Source: Noviherbaspirillum saxi | GTDB lineage: Bacteria; Pseudomonadota; Gammaproteobacteria; Burkholderiales; Burkholderiaceae_D | Reading direction: 5' to 3' | Length of the DNA stretch: 64,000 bases | Assembly: GCF_003591035.1 (NCBI RefSeq) | Contig: NZ_QYUO01000003.1 | Location: 930,001 to 994,000 of the forward strand | The notes under the pieces: model-generated | What the model was told of the DNA's origin: nothing | Databases searched by the model: none | Seen by the model: the letters and a program-made list of their open reading frames with translations, nothing else | In this document: positions 45,181 to 53,567 of the stretch, piece after piece | How positions within the stretch are numbered: position 1 is the first letter of the stretch | How the letters are laid out: each line of letters opens with the position of its first letter | Made by a program: the position numbers and the translations under genes

Positions 45181-47715
45181 ATGCATAGATCACGGGCGTC
45201 AGGCGCCGACAGAAAAATAGCACGGACGTGCGGTTGGAAGCCACTGTCTTTACTTGTACTGGCTGCCTTGAGCGCCTGCGGCGGCGACAATGGCATCGGC
45301 ACCGCCGAAACCAGCACCCAACCGGTTTACAAGGCAGAGATCCGCCGTACCAGCCTCGGTGTGCCGCATATCAAGGCCGATGATCTTAAAGGCGCCGGTT
45401 ATGGCTTCGCTTACGCGCAGGCCGAAGACAATCTGTGCACGATGGCCGATTCTTTCCTGACCTATCGGGGCGAGCGCTCCAAATATTTTGGCGCGGACGC
45501 GTTGCTGGTGGCGCGCTCCACCATCGGCCAACCGAGGAACATCGATTCCGACTTTTTCCATCGCCATCTGCTGTCAGCCGACGCGCTGAGCAAACTGATC
45601 GCCGCGCAGCCGGCGGACATTCGCGACATGGTGGCTGGGTTCACAGCCGGTTATAACCGTTACCTGCGCGACCTGAAAGCGAACGCAGGAAATGCCCATG
45701 TCGCCTGCCGTTCCGAGCCGTGGGTGACCGAGATCACGCCGGATGACATCTACCGCCGCATGTACGCCGCAAACTTTGGCGCCGGCTACAGCAACTTCCT
45801 GGCGAATATCGCGAATGCGACACCGCCCGTGGCTCCTGCAGCGACCGCAACCACGGCCTCCGTACGGCGCTCGAAACCGTCAGCGACGCAACTGGCGGCG
45901 CTTCGCATCCAACTGCCGGAGTTGCAGATTGGCGGCAAGGAAGGCATCGGCAGCAACGCGATTGGTTATGGTACGGCCGCTACCGGCAGCAACAGCCCTC
46001 TATTGTTCGGCAATCCGCATTGGTACTGGCGCGGACCGGATCGGTTTTATCAAGCGCAGCTGACAGTACCGGGCCAACTGAATGTTAGCGGAGCGACTTT
46101 TCTGGGTATTCCGGTGGTGCTGATCGGCCATAACGACAATGTCGCATGGAGCCATACGGTATCGACTGCGCGCCGTTTCGGTTTCTTCCAATTGACCTTG
46201 GCCAGCGGGGATCCCACGACTTACCTGCGTGACGGCAAGCCTGTGAAGATGACGGCGGTGCCGATCACCGTGGATGTGAAGCAGGCGTCGGGGCAGGTGA
46301 CGCCAGTGTCGCGCACGCTTTACCGTACCGAGTTCGGGCCCATGGTGAATCTGGCATTGCTGAATCCAGCGCTGGGCTGGACCGCCACCACCGCCTACGC
46401 GATGCGCGACCTCAACGAAGAAAACTACCGCCTGTTCCGCAATTGGCTGCGCTGGAACAAGGCCAAGTCGCTGGATGAATTCATTGCCATCCAGCGCGAG
46501 GAAACGGCGATCCCCTGGGTTAACACCATCGCCGTAGGACGCGGCAATAGCAAAGCCTGGTATGCGGATATCGGCCCGGTGCCGAACGTCTCGGCAGCAC
46601 AGGTGGCCAGCTGCACCACCCCGGCCGGCCAGGCGCTGGCGGCGGCGCTGCCACGCGTGCCATTCTTCGACGGCTCCAGAAGCGCATGCGATTGGCAGAA
46701 CGACGCGGATTCAGTGCAGAAGGGCGCGATCGGGCCGTCGCGGCTGCCGGGCCTGTTACGCGATGACTATGTCGCCAACATGAACGACAGCTACTGGTCG
46801 AGCAATCCCAAGGCACCGATGAATGGCTATCCTTCCATCCTTGGCGCGGCGGGAGCGGAAGCCCCGTTGTCGATGCGTACACGCCTCGGGCATCTAATCG
46901 CACAAGGCCGTCTGGACGGCACCGATGGGTATTCCGGCAACAAGGCGACGGTCGATACGGTAAAGCAGATGGTGCTCGACAGCCGCGTGCTGACCGCCGA
47001 ACTGTTCAAGACCAGGGCCTTGCCGGTGTTGTGTGCCGGGCCGAGCATTACCGTCAGCAGCGATCCGCTGACCAGGGAAGTGTTTTCGCCGGCGCGTACG
47101 GTCGATGTAACGCAAGCGTGCAGCGTGCTGCAGGCCTGGGAAAACAAAGGCAATGTGGCGTCGCGCGGTGCGCACGTATGGGATGAATTCTGGACGCGCG
47201 CTTCCTTGCTGCCATCGGCACAGCTGTATAACGTGCCGTACAACGCTGCGGATTCCATCAACACGCCGCGCGACCTGAAGACCGATGCACCGGCCGCCTT
47301 GCAGCAAGCCTTTGGAGCTGCGGTACTGCGGGTGCAGCAAAGCGGCTTTGCGGAGAATGCGCCGCGTGGCGACACTCTGTTCGCCACGCGCAGCGGCGTA
47401 AAGATTCCGCTCTTCGGCGGTTGCGGCACGTCGGGTTATTTCACGATCGCGTGTTCGGAAAATCGCCTGGACAAGGGGGGCTATACGATGGATCTCAATC
47501 CGAATGGCAACAGCTATATGCAGATCGTCAGCTTCCCCGACAGTGGTGTGGAGGCGCATACCTTCCTGACGTTCTCGCTGTCTGATGATCCGGCGTCACC
47601 GTACCATGCCGATTACACGCGGGAATACAGCGCCAAGCGCTGGGTGCGCATGCCGTTCAGCGAAGTGGAAATCAGCGCGAACCCGGACTTGAAGACCCGG
47701 GCGATCAGTCAATAG
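45181..47715 (+). CDS. Penicillin/AHL acylase family Ntn-hydrolase, lipoprotein
   Basis: 844-residue self-processing acylase. N-terminal lipobox LSAC (Cys33) indicates an outer-membrane or periplasmic lipoprotein. The beta chain would begin at Ser258 in EGIGSNAIGYG after autocleavage at Gly257; the following GNPHWYWRGPDRFYQ and GIPVVLIGHNDNVAWSHT are typical of the aculeacin A/PvdQ-like acylases. It cleaves an amide bond such as in acyl-homoserine lactones; the real substrate is unknown. AGGGGAGA precedes the ATG. A LysR gene is divergent. Confidence 0.88.
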   Translation: MHRSRASGADRKIARTCGWKPLSLLVLAALSACGGDNGIGTAETSTQPVYKAEIRRTSLGVPHIKADDLKGAGYGFAYAQAEDNLCTMADSFLTYRGERSKYFGADALLVARSTIGQPRNIDSDFFHRHLLSADALSKLIAAQPADIRDMVAGFTAGYNRYLRDLKANAGNAHVACRSEPWVTEITPDDIYRRMYAANFGAGYSNFLANIANATPPVAPAATATTASVRRSKPSATQLAALRIQLPELQIGGKEGIGSNAIGYGTAATGSNSPLLFGNPHWYWRGPDRFYQAQLTVPGQLNVSGATFLGIPVVLIGHNDNVAWSHTVSTARRFGFFQLTLASGDPTTYLRDGKPVKMTAVPITVDVKQASGQVTPVSRTLYRTEFGPMVNLALLNPALGWTATTAYAMRDLNEENYRLFRNWLRWNKAKSLDEFIAIQREETAIPWVNTIAVGRGNSKAWYADIGPVPNVSAAQVASCTTPAGQALAAALPRVPFFDGSRSACDWQNDADSVQKGAIGPSRLPGLLRDDYVANMNDSYWSSNPKAPMNGYPSILGAAGAEAPLSMRTRLGHLIAQGRLDGTDGYSGNKATVDTVKQMVLDSRVLTAELFKTRALPVLCAGPSITVSSDPLTREVFSPARTVDVTQACSVLQAWENKGNVASRGAHVWDEFWTRASLLPSAQLYNVPYNAADSINTPRDLKTDAPAALQQAFGAAVLRVQQSGFAENAPRGDTLFATRSGVKIPLFGGCGTSGYFTIACSENRLDKGGYTMDLNPNGNSYMQIVSFPDSGVEAHTFLTFSLSDDPASPYHADYTREYSAKRWVRMPFSEVEISANPDLKTRAISQ

Positions 47716-47782
47716 GTTGTATTGGCAAACTCCCCATGGCGCCTGTTCGGATCGGCGTCATGGGGATCAAAAGCGCTTGCCG

Positions 47783-49576
47783 TCAACGCAGGTGATGCAC
47801 TTCCCCCTGTCCATACACCGGCGTTTCCATTCCTTCCATCCTCGCCTTCAGCTGCAGCGACAGGTAACGCGAGTAATGGCGCGACTGATGCAGGTTACCG
47901 CCATGGAACCACATCTGCTCCTGGGCGGTCGGCTTCCACATATTGCGCAGTTCGCCTTCCCATGGCCCCGGATCCTTGGTGGTATCCGATCCCAGGCCCC
48001 AGCATTTGCCCACCTTGTCCGCCACTTCCGGCGACACCAGTTTGGCGACCCAGCCATTCATCGAGCCATAGCCGGTCGCGTACACCAGCAGATCGGCCGG
48101 CAGTTCCGTGCCATCGGTCAGCTCGATCGAGTGTTCCTTGACCCGTTTGATGTTGACACGGCTCTTGAGCTTGATGCTGCCGTTGGCAATCAGTTCCGAT
48201 GCACCCACATCGATGTAATAGCCGGACCCGCGGCGCAGATATTTCATGAATAGGCCAGAGCCGTCATCGCCGAAATCCAGCATGAAGCCGGCTTCTTCCA
48301 ACCGCGAATAAAGGTCGGCATCGCGCTTCTTCATTTCCTCATACACCGGGATATGAAAGGTAGGCATGACGCGATACGGAACCGAGGCAAAGATCAGGTC
48401 GGCCTTGTCGGTCGTGATGCCGTTGGCCACCGCCTGCTCGGAATAGAGGCCGCCCAGCGCCAGTTCCATCAGTGAATCGGACGGCGCGATATGGGTCGAT
48501 GAACGCTGGATCATCGTAACGTCGGCGCCGTTTTCCCACAGGTCTGCGCAAATGTCATGCGCCGAATTGTTCGAGCCCAGCACCACCGCCTTCTTGCCCT
48601 TGAATGCTTCGCCGCCCGGATGCTTGCTCGAGTGATGCTGTATGCCCTTGAAGTCTTCCGCACCTTCGACATGCGGCACGTTCGGAAAACCCGAGACGCC
48701 CAATGCAAACACCAGCTGCTTCGGATGCAGCACCACCTGCTCGCCGTTGCGGTTGACCGTGACTTCCCATTCCTTCTTGTCTTCGTCGAAACGTGCATTC
48801 AAGGCTTCGGTCTTGTTCCAGTAGTTCAGGTCCATGACCTTGGTGTACATCTCCAGCCAGTCGCCCACCTTGTCTTTCGGTGCAAACACCGGCCAGTCAT
48901 CCGGGAAGGGCAGATAGGGCATATGGTCGTACCAGACCGGGTCATGCAGGCACAAGGACTTGTAGCGGTTGCGCCAGGAGTCGCCGGCGCGCTCGTTGCG
49001 TTCGATGATCAGTGTGGGAACGCCCAATCGCTTGAGGCGGGCGCCCAGGCCGATGCCGCCCTGACCGCCGCCGATGATCACGCAGTATGGTTGCTTGCTG
49101 TAGCCCAGTTCTGCTTCTTCCTGCTTGCGTTTTTCCAGCCAGCTCAGGCGGTTCTTTTGCACGCCGTGTTCCGCGCCCTTGATGCGATTCGTCCCTTTCT
49201 TTTCTTCATGGCCCTTAAGTTCGATCATCGTGGTCAGCAGCGTCCACGCCTTTCCACCTTTCAGGCGCAGATGGCCGCGACCGCGTGCAACTTCGGTTTC
49301 GAAGGTGAGCCAGGCTTCGATCACGCCATTGGCCTCGGTGGCTTGCTCTTCCAGCTTCCAGTTGGAAGGCGCGGTCCTGGCCAGCGTGGCACTCAGCATC
49401 GCCCTGATCGCATCCTTGCCTTCCAGCGTCTTGATATTCCAGGTGAATGCGACGAGGTCGCGCCAGTAGCAGTCTTCATGGAACAAGCCGGTGATGGCGT
49501 CCAGGTCTTGTTTCTTCAGCGCCGCGCCGAACTGCTCCAGCCAGCCGGCTGCTTGTGCCGATGGGGTGTTTTCCAT
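47783..49576 (-). CDS. Flavin-containing monooxygenase with N-terminal SnoaL-like domain
   Basis: 597 residues. Residues 1-130 form an SnoaL/NTF2-like domain; residues 160-597 are an FAD/NADPH monooxygenase with GGGQGG at 169-174 and a second nucleotide motif GSNNSA at 334-339, preceded by the FMO-like FKGIQHHSSKHPGG. It would hydroxylate or oxygenate a small substrate. Start 49576 has GGAGAGAG upstream. A sigma-54 promoter lies 55 bp upstream and the AcoR-type activator gene is next to it on the same strand. Confidence 0.85.
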   Translation of the reverse strand: MENTPSAQAAGWLEQFGAALKKQDLDAITGLFHEDCYWRDLVAFTWNIKTLEGKDAIRAMLSATLARTAPSNWKLEEQATEANGVIEAWLTFETEVARGRGHLRLKGGKAWTLLTTMIELKGHEEKKGTNRIKGAEHGVQKNRLSWLEKRKQEEAELGYSKQPYCVIIGGGQGGIGLGARLKRLGVPTLIIERNERAGDSWRNRYKSLCLHDPVWYDHMPYLPFPDDWPVFAPKDKVGDWLEMYTKVMDLNYWNKTEALNARFDEDKKEWEVTVNRNGEQVVLHPKQLVFALGVSGFPNVPHVEGAEDFKGIQHHSSKHPGGEAFKGKKAVVLGSNNSAHDICADLWENGADVTMIQRSSTHIAPSDSLMELALGGLYSEQAVANGITTDKADLIFASVPYRVMPTFHIPVYEEMKKRDADLYSRLEEAGFMLDFGDDGSGLFMKYLRRGSGYYIDVGASELIANGSIKLKSRVNIKRVKEHSIELTDGTELPADLLVYATGYGSMNGWVAKLVSPEVADKVGKCWGLGSDTTKDPGPWEGELRNMWKPTAQEQMWFHGGNLHQSRHYSRYLSLQLKARMEGMETPVYGQGEVHHLR

Positions 49577-49630
49577 TATGTCTCTCTCCAATCAAAGTGG
49601 TGATATCCGGTCTTGCCGGTACACAGGATT

Positions 49631-49647
49631 TGCAAGCGCTGTGCCAG
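49631..49647 (-). promoter_or_regulatory. Sigma-54 (-24/-12) promoter of the FMO gene
   Basis: On the minus strand the site reads C-TGGCACA-GCGC-TTGCA, with exactly 10 bp between GG and GC, very close to the TGGCACG-N4-TTGCW consensus. Expected start of transcription is near 49620, giving a 44-nt leader. Confidence 0.8.
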
Positions 49648-49760
49648 GGCAGTCGGTGGAGAAAGAAAAACGGGCAAGTCCTTGAAAAGGCTGGGAATTA
49701 AGACAGGCGTGCCGCTCGCATGCAATTGCCTGGCAGCGGCGCGGATAGTTAGTCTGCGGC

Positions 49761-49793
49761 AGGTGTCACAGCCACAGCTGTTACACCTGTAAC
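49761..49793. promoter_or_regulatory. Nested palindromes, candidate upstream activating sequence
   Basis: AGGTGTCACAG and CTGTTACACCT form an 11-bp inverted repeat (10 of 11 matched, 6-bp spacer). A second one, GTTACA-CC-TGTAAC, is perfect and overlaps its right arm. They lie about 130-160 bp upstream of the sigma-54 promoter, the usual distance for an enhancer-binding protein. Confidence 0.6.
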
Positions 49794-49809
49794 GATGGTT
49801 GGTATGGGT

Positions 49810-51783
49810 TTATTTATCGTCGAGATGATTCGGCGTCTCGATACCCAAACGCTTCATCCGGCGGTATAGGGTCATTCGCGCGATGCCGAGCTTTTGTGCG
49901 GTCGCCGAGATATTCCAGCGACAACCGCGCAGTGTCTTGATCAATCGCTCCGCGTCGGCGTTTGGTACCGCTCCGGATTGTCCGCGTGCATGCAACTGTG
50001 GCTGCGGGCACGCTGCCGCTGTCTTGTCCAAAAATCCTTCGGGCAAGTCATCGGGCTGAATTACGCCATGACTGCATACCGCCGCCGCATATTGAATCAC
50101 ATTGTAGAGTTCGCGCAGATTGCCGGGCCAGTCATGCCGCATCAGCAAGTCAGCCGTCTCGGGAGCGATCGCCGCAGTCGTTTTCTGGCCGTGCTGCTTC
50201 GCATGCTGTCGCAACATGCGCTCCATCATGTGTTTCAGGTCATGCCGATCACGCAGGGGCGGCAGGCTGATGTGGGCGCCGTTGAGACGGTAATACAGGT
50301 CATCACGAAAACGTCCTTCGCGCACCAGTTGCTTCAGATCGCAATGCGTGGCCGCCACCACCCGGATATTGACTTCGACCGGACGCGCGGCGCCGATCGG
50401 CAGCACTTCCTTTTCCGCCAGCACGCGCAGCAGGCGTGCCTGCAGCGCTCGCGGCATGTCGCCTATTTCATCCAGAAACAAGGTGCCGCCATCCGCTTCC
50501 GCAATCAGGCCGCGCTTGCCCCTGGTCGCCGCTCCGGAAAAGCTGCCGGGCAGATAACCGAACAGTTCGCTTTCGATCAAGGTCTCAGGAATCGCCGCGC
50601 AATTGACGGCGATGAATGGTCCGGCACGTCGTTCGCTGCTTTGATGGATCGCTTTCGCGAAATATTCCTTGCCGGTGCCGGTTTCGCCGGTAATCAGCAG
50701 GCTTACGGGAGAGTTGATCAAGCGCGCCACGCGCTCGATTTGACGATCCAGTTGCGGATCGCCGCCGGATAAAGCCATCAGCGGAGCCGGAATCGCTGGC
50801 GCAATGCGCTCGATTCCCGCCGCGCCTGATTGCATCCGCCGCGCCGGCGGTGGCGAAGCCAGCAAGAACAGCAAGCGCTTGTTGCCTGCGGTAGTGATGG
50901 CGCGCTGGTCGACAGGCTGCGCGCTCACGAAACGTCCCAGGTCTTCCAGCGAAGCCTTGAACAGCTCATCGAACATGCGCCCGATCAATGGACCGGCCGC
51001 CTCGTCCCGGAACAGGAGTTCGGCGCGCCGGTTATGCCCGATCACGCGGCCGCCTGCGTCCACTGCCAGCAAATACTCCGGGTTCACGTCGAGAAATTGC
51101 GGTGCTGTCGACAGGCGCAGTATCCATTCGTGCCGGTAGCGGTGCAGGAAGTGCGCGTTCTCGATCTGATGCGCATACATCTTCACCAGTTGCAGCGCAA
51201 GATGCTGGCTTTGCTTGGGAAGCGGCGAACTCAGCGCCGAGATGTCGAGTACCGCGTTCAACTCCCCATGCGCCCCGTAGACCGGCGCAGACGTGCATGT
51301 GAGCGGAATATGGATTGCGTCGAAATGGTCTCCCTGGTGGACAGTCAGGGCTTCGCCGGTGCTGATGCAAGTGCCGACACCGCAGGTTCCCGCATGGCGC
51401 TCGCTCCAGTCCGAGCCAAGATACAGGCCCGCCCGGCGCAGGCTTTGGTCCAGTTGCAGATCGCCTAGAAAGTCCACCGTCACGCCGCGTGCATCCGTCA
51501 GCAGCACTACATAGCCCATGCCGGCCACTTGCTGGTATAACGTTTCAAGACCATGGCGCGCGATATGCAAAAAATCCTCCATCTGGTCCTGATGTTCGCG
51601 GATGCGTTCACTGGGCAAGATAACCGCTTCCTGCATGCGGCCCGGATCGAGCCGGTGCTCATTGACGCAGCGCAGCCAGGAACTGCGGATGACTTCATCG
51701 TGATGGCGGGCCGACGGCGTCGCAACCCCGTGATCGGCGACCTGGATCACAGTAGCAATGTGTTCGCGCTGGCGATGCTGCAT
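49810..51783 (-). CDS. AcoR-type sigma-54-dependent transcriptional activator
   Basis: 657-residue enhancer-binding protein: N-terminal GAF-type sensor (about 60-200), PAS-like part (about 225-300), AAA+ domain (Walker A GETGTGKE, Walker B GGTLFLDEIG) and C-terminal Fis-type HTH (ISATAQKLGIARMTLYRRM). The sigma-54 contact loop reads GSFSGA instead of GAFTGA. RBS AGGAG six bases before the ATG. It should act on the FMO promoter immediately downstream. Confidence 0.9.
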   Translation of the reverse strand: MQHRQREHIATVIQVADHGVATPSARHHDEVIRSSWLRCVNEHRLDPGRMQEAVILPSERIREHQDQMEDFLHIARHGLETLYQQVAGMGYVVLLTDARGVTVDFLGDLQLDQSLRRAGLYLGSDWSERHAGTCGVGTCISTGEALTVHQGDHFDAIHIPLTCTSAPVYGAHGELNAVLDISALSSPLPKQSQHLALQLVKMYAHQIENAHFLHRYRHEWILRLSTAPQFLDVNPEYLLAVDAGGRVIGHNRRAELLFRDEAAGPLIGRMFDELFKASLEDLGRFVSAQPVDQRAITTAGNKRLLFLLASPPPARRMQSGAAGIERIAPAIPAPLMALSGGDPQLDRQIERVARLINSPVSLLITGETGTGKEYFAKAIHQSSERRAGPFIAVNCAAIPETLIESELFGYLPGSFSGAATRGKRGLIAEADGGTLFLDEIGDMPRALQARLLRVLAEKEVLPIGAARPVEVNIRVVAATHCDLKQLVREGRFRDDLYYRLNGAHISLPPLRDRHDLKHMMERMLRQHAKQHGQKTTAAIAPETADLLMRHDWPGNLRELYNVIQYAAAVCSHGVIQPDDLPEGFLDKTAAACPQPQLHARGQSGAVPNADAERLIKTLRGCRWNISATAQKLGIARMTLYRRMKRLGIETPNHLDDK

Positions 51784-52033
51784 TCTTGTCTCCTGATCCT
51801 CTCTTATTAATGTAGAAATTTAACATCGAAAACGAGATGAGAAAGGAAAATCTCTTTAACAACTCTGTACGCAAATCGCCACAGTACAGCAGAAAACTGA
51901 CTTCCTTCTTTAAGGAAATTTCTGTTGTCCATTAACATGAGTAAGCCTGAGAGCAGATGCCATTTGAGCGGCCTAGTCCAAGTCGAGTCTGCTCTAACGT
52001 GAAAGTCAAACCTTTATTGTCTGTGACTTAAGA

Positions 52034-52705
52034 ATGAAAAAGATTTTTGTATTGCTTGGATTAATGGCAGGCTTGTGCCTCGCATCCACCGCACAAGCAC
52101 AAGTCGGCGTGACCGCCAGTCTGGGAACAACTGGTTTGGGTTTGCATCTGAGCGTTCCCGTTCAGCCGCAACTCAATGCCCGCTTTGGCATCAATGCATT
52201 CAGTTACGACTATAACGGTAATACGTCCGATGTCGACTATGACGCCAAGTTGATAATGCGTACCTTCGACGCGCTGCTCGACTACTATCCCATGAGCGGC
52301 AACTTCCGCCTTAGCGGCGGCGTTGTCTATAACGGCAACAAGATCGATGCCAATGGACGACCTGGGGCAGGCGGTGTATATACGTTGAATGGACGCACTT
52401 ATGCCGCTAGCACGGTAGGTTCTGTCGATGCACAGGTTGATTTCCGCAAGTTTGCGCCTTACCTGGGTATCGGTTGGGGTAACGCAGTTGCAAAAAACAA
52501 GGGATGGGGCTTTTCCACTGACCTCGGCGTGCTGTTTCAAGGGTCTCCGCGTACTTCGATGACGCATACCGGATGCACACTCGCAAGTCCTCTCTGCGCC
52601 ATGCTCGCCGCCGACATCGCTGACGAGAACAGAGACTTGCAAAACGAAGTCAACGATCTGAAGGCATTTCCGGTACTGCGCATTGGCGTAAGTTACAGCT
52701 TCTAA
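52034..52705 (+). CDS. Small outer-membrane beta-barrel protein
   Basis: 223 residues with a signal peptide ending STAQA-Q and alternating amphipathic strands with a terminal Phe (RIGVSYSF), typical of an 8-stranded OmpA/OmpW-like barrel. The substrate is unknown. No strong ribosome site before ATG 52034; TAAG at 52028-52031 is the nearest. The upstream gap 51784-52033 contains a TTCCTT-CTTT-AAGGAA hairpin and no gene. Confidence 0.75.
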   Translation: MKKIFVLLGLMAGLCLASTAQAQVGVTASLGTTGLGLHLSVPVQPQLNARFGINAFSYDYNGNTSDVDYDAKLIMRTFDALLDYYPMSGNFRLSGGVVYNGNKIDANGRPGAGGVYTLNGRTYAASTVGSVDAQVDFRKFAPYLGIGWGNAVAKNKGWGFSTDLGVLFQGSPRTSMTHTGCTLASPLCAMLAADIADENRDLQNEVNDLKAFPVLRIGVSYSF

Positions 52706-53018
52706 GCTTTCATATCAAGCAGTACAACGCGGCGGCGGTCTTTCAACCCGTCGCCGCGCTTGCATGGTCCGCAAGGCAACGCCTGCTTGCGTGGCGACAG
52801 CATGCATTCTCGATTACCTGCATCGCGCCACAATAGAGATCCATATCCTGATATCGCCCGCCGCTTTTCGAGATCTTACCGTATCTGCATCTTGTCCCTG
52901 CCATATGCTCCCTAAGCATTGGGTAGCCAGCGCCCGCCGTGGATTGAAGCAAAGAGAAGGGCACAATCGGGCGTTATTATGCGCATGCTGTTTCCAGCGA
53001 TAGCGGAGCGGCGCAAGC
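52706..53018. other. Intergenic region; weak hairpin, no gene seen
   Basis: 313 bp. CGCGGCG at 52728-52734 pairs with CGCCGCG at 52752-52758 just after the barrel gene and may be a terminator stem, though no T run follows. Nothing else is recognised. Confidence 0.45.
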
Positions 53019-53027
53019 ATGAGGCCG

Positions 53028-53437
53028 CATTCCAATGACGGATCGATGCACGACTATCAACTCCGTACGCCGCAACGGATGATGGGCAAGAACTTCGATG
53101 CGAGCGGTTCATTCGGCTCTGAGTTCGTGACGGCCGATGAATTGCCGTCGGGAGCGAAAGGACTGGAGCTTACCGGCCGTCTCAACGGCAACGTGGTACA
53201 GCGGGCCAATATCAACGATCTGATCTTCGATGTCGCGACGCTGATTGCCACATGCTCGGAAGCGATGGCGCTCCAGCCCGGCGACATGATCATCAGCGGC
53301 ACATCCGCCGGAGTGGGACTGGTACGCAATTCGCGGCTATGAATGAAAGCTGGAGATGTCTGTGAAGTGAAGCTGGAGGGAATAGGCGTGCTGCACTTCA
53401 ACACAGCAGGGAACCATTTTTCCACTGACGCCACTTA
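53028..53437 (+). pseudogene. Truncated fumarylacetoacetate hydrolase-family gene
   Basis: Reads DYQLRTPQRMMGKNFDASGS, FVTADELPSGAKGLEL and QPGDMIISGTSAGVG, the C-terminal half of the FAH fold. The N-terminal half with the metal-ligand Glu residues is missing. A TGA at 53340-53342 stands where Trp is expected; the family sequence MKAGDVCEVKLEGIG continues in frame behind it. Clearly decayed. Confidence 0.75.
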
Positions 53438-53494
53438 AGCTCTCGACTGCCATCGGCAACGCCGATCAGCTGGCCCATGCCGTGTTTTTCCCCG

Positions 53495-53526
53495 AACCGG
53501 CATGCTCCTGTCGGAGTATGCCGGTT
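53495..53526. repeat. Hairpin upstream of the Fic-like gene pair
   Basis: Arms AACCGGCATGCTCC (53495-53508) and GGAGTATGCCGGTT (53513-53526) form a 14-bp stem (one G-U) with loop TGTC, followed by a short CATTTTGG. Possible terminator of the decayed gene or boundary of the inserted pair, 41 bp before the ATG at 53568. Confidence 0.55.
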
Positions 53527-53567
53527 CATTTTGGGAATCAATACCGTAACCAAGATCGACTCCAATC

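Noticed and set aside
53440..53567. hrp-II box (TTCG-N16-TTCG) or PIP box before the Fic-like pair
   Set aside because: No such motif is present in this gap, so the effector idea rests on protein features only.
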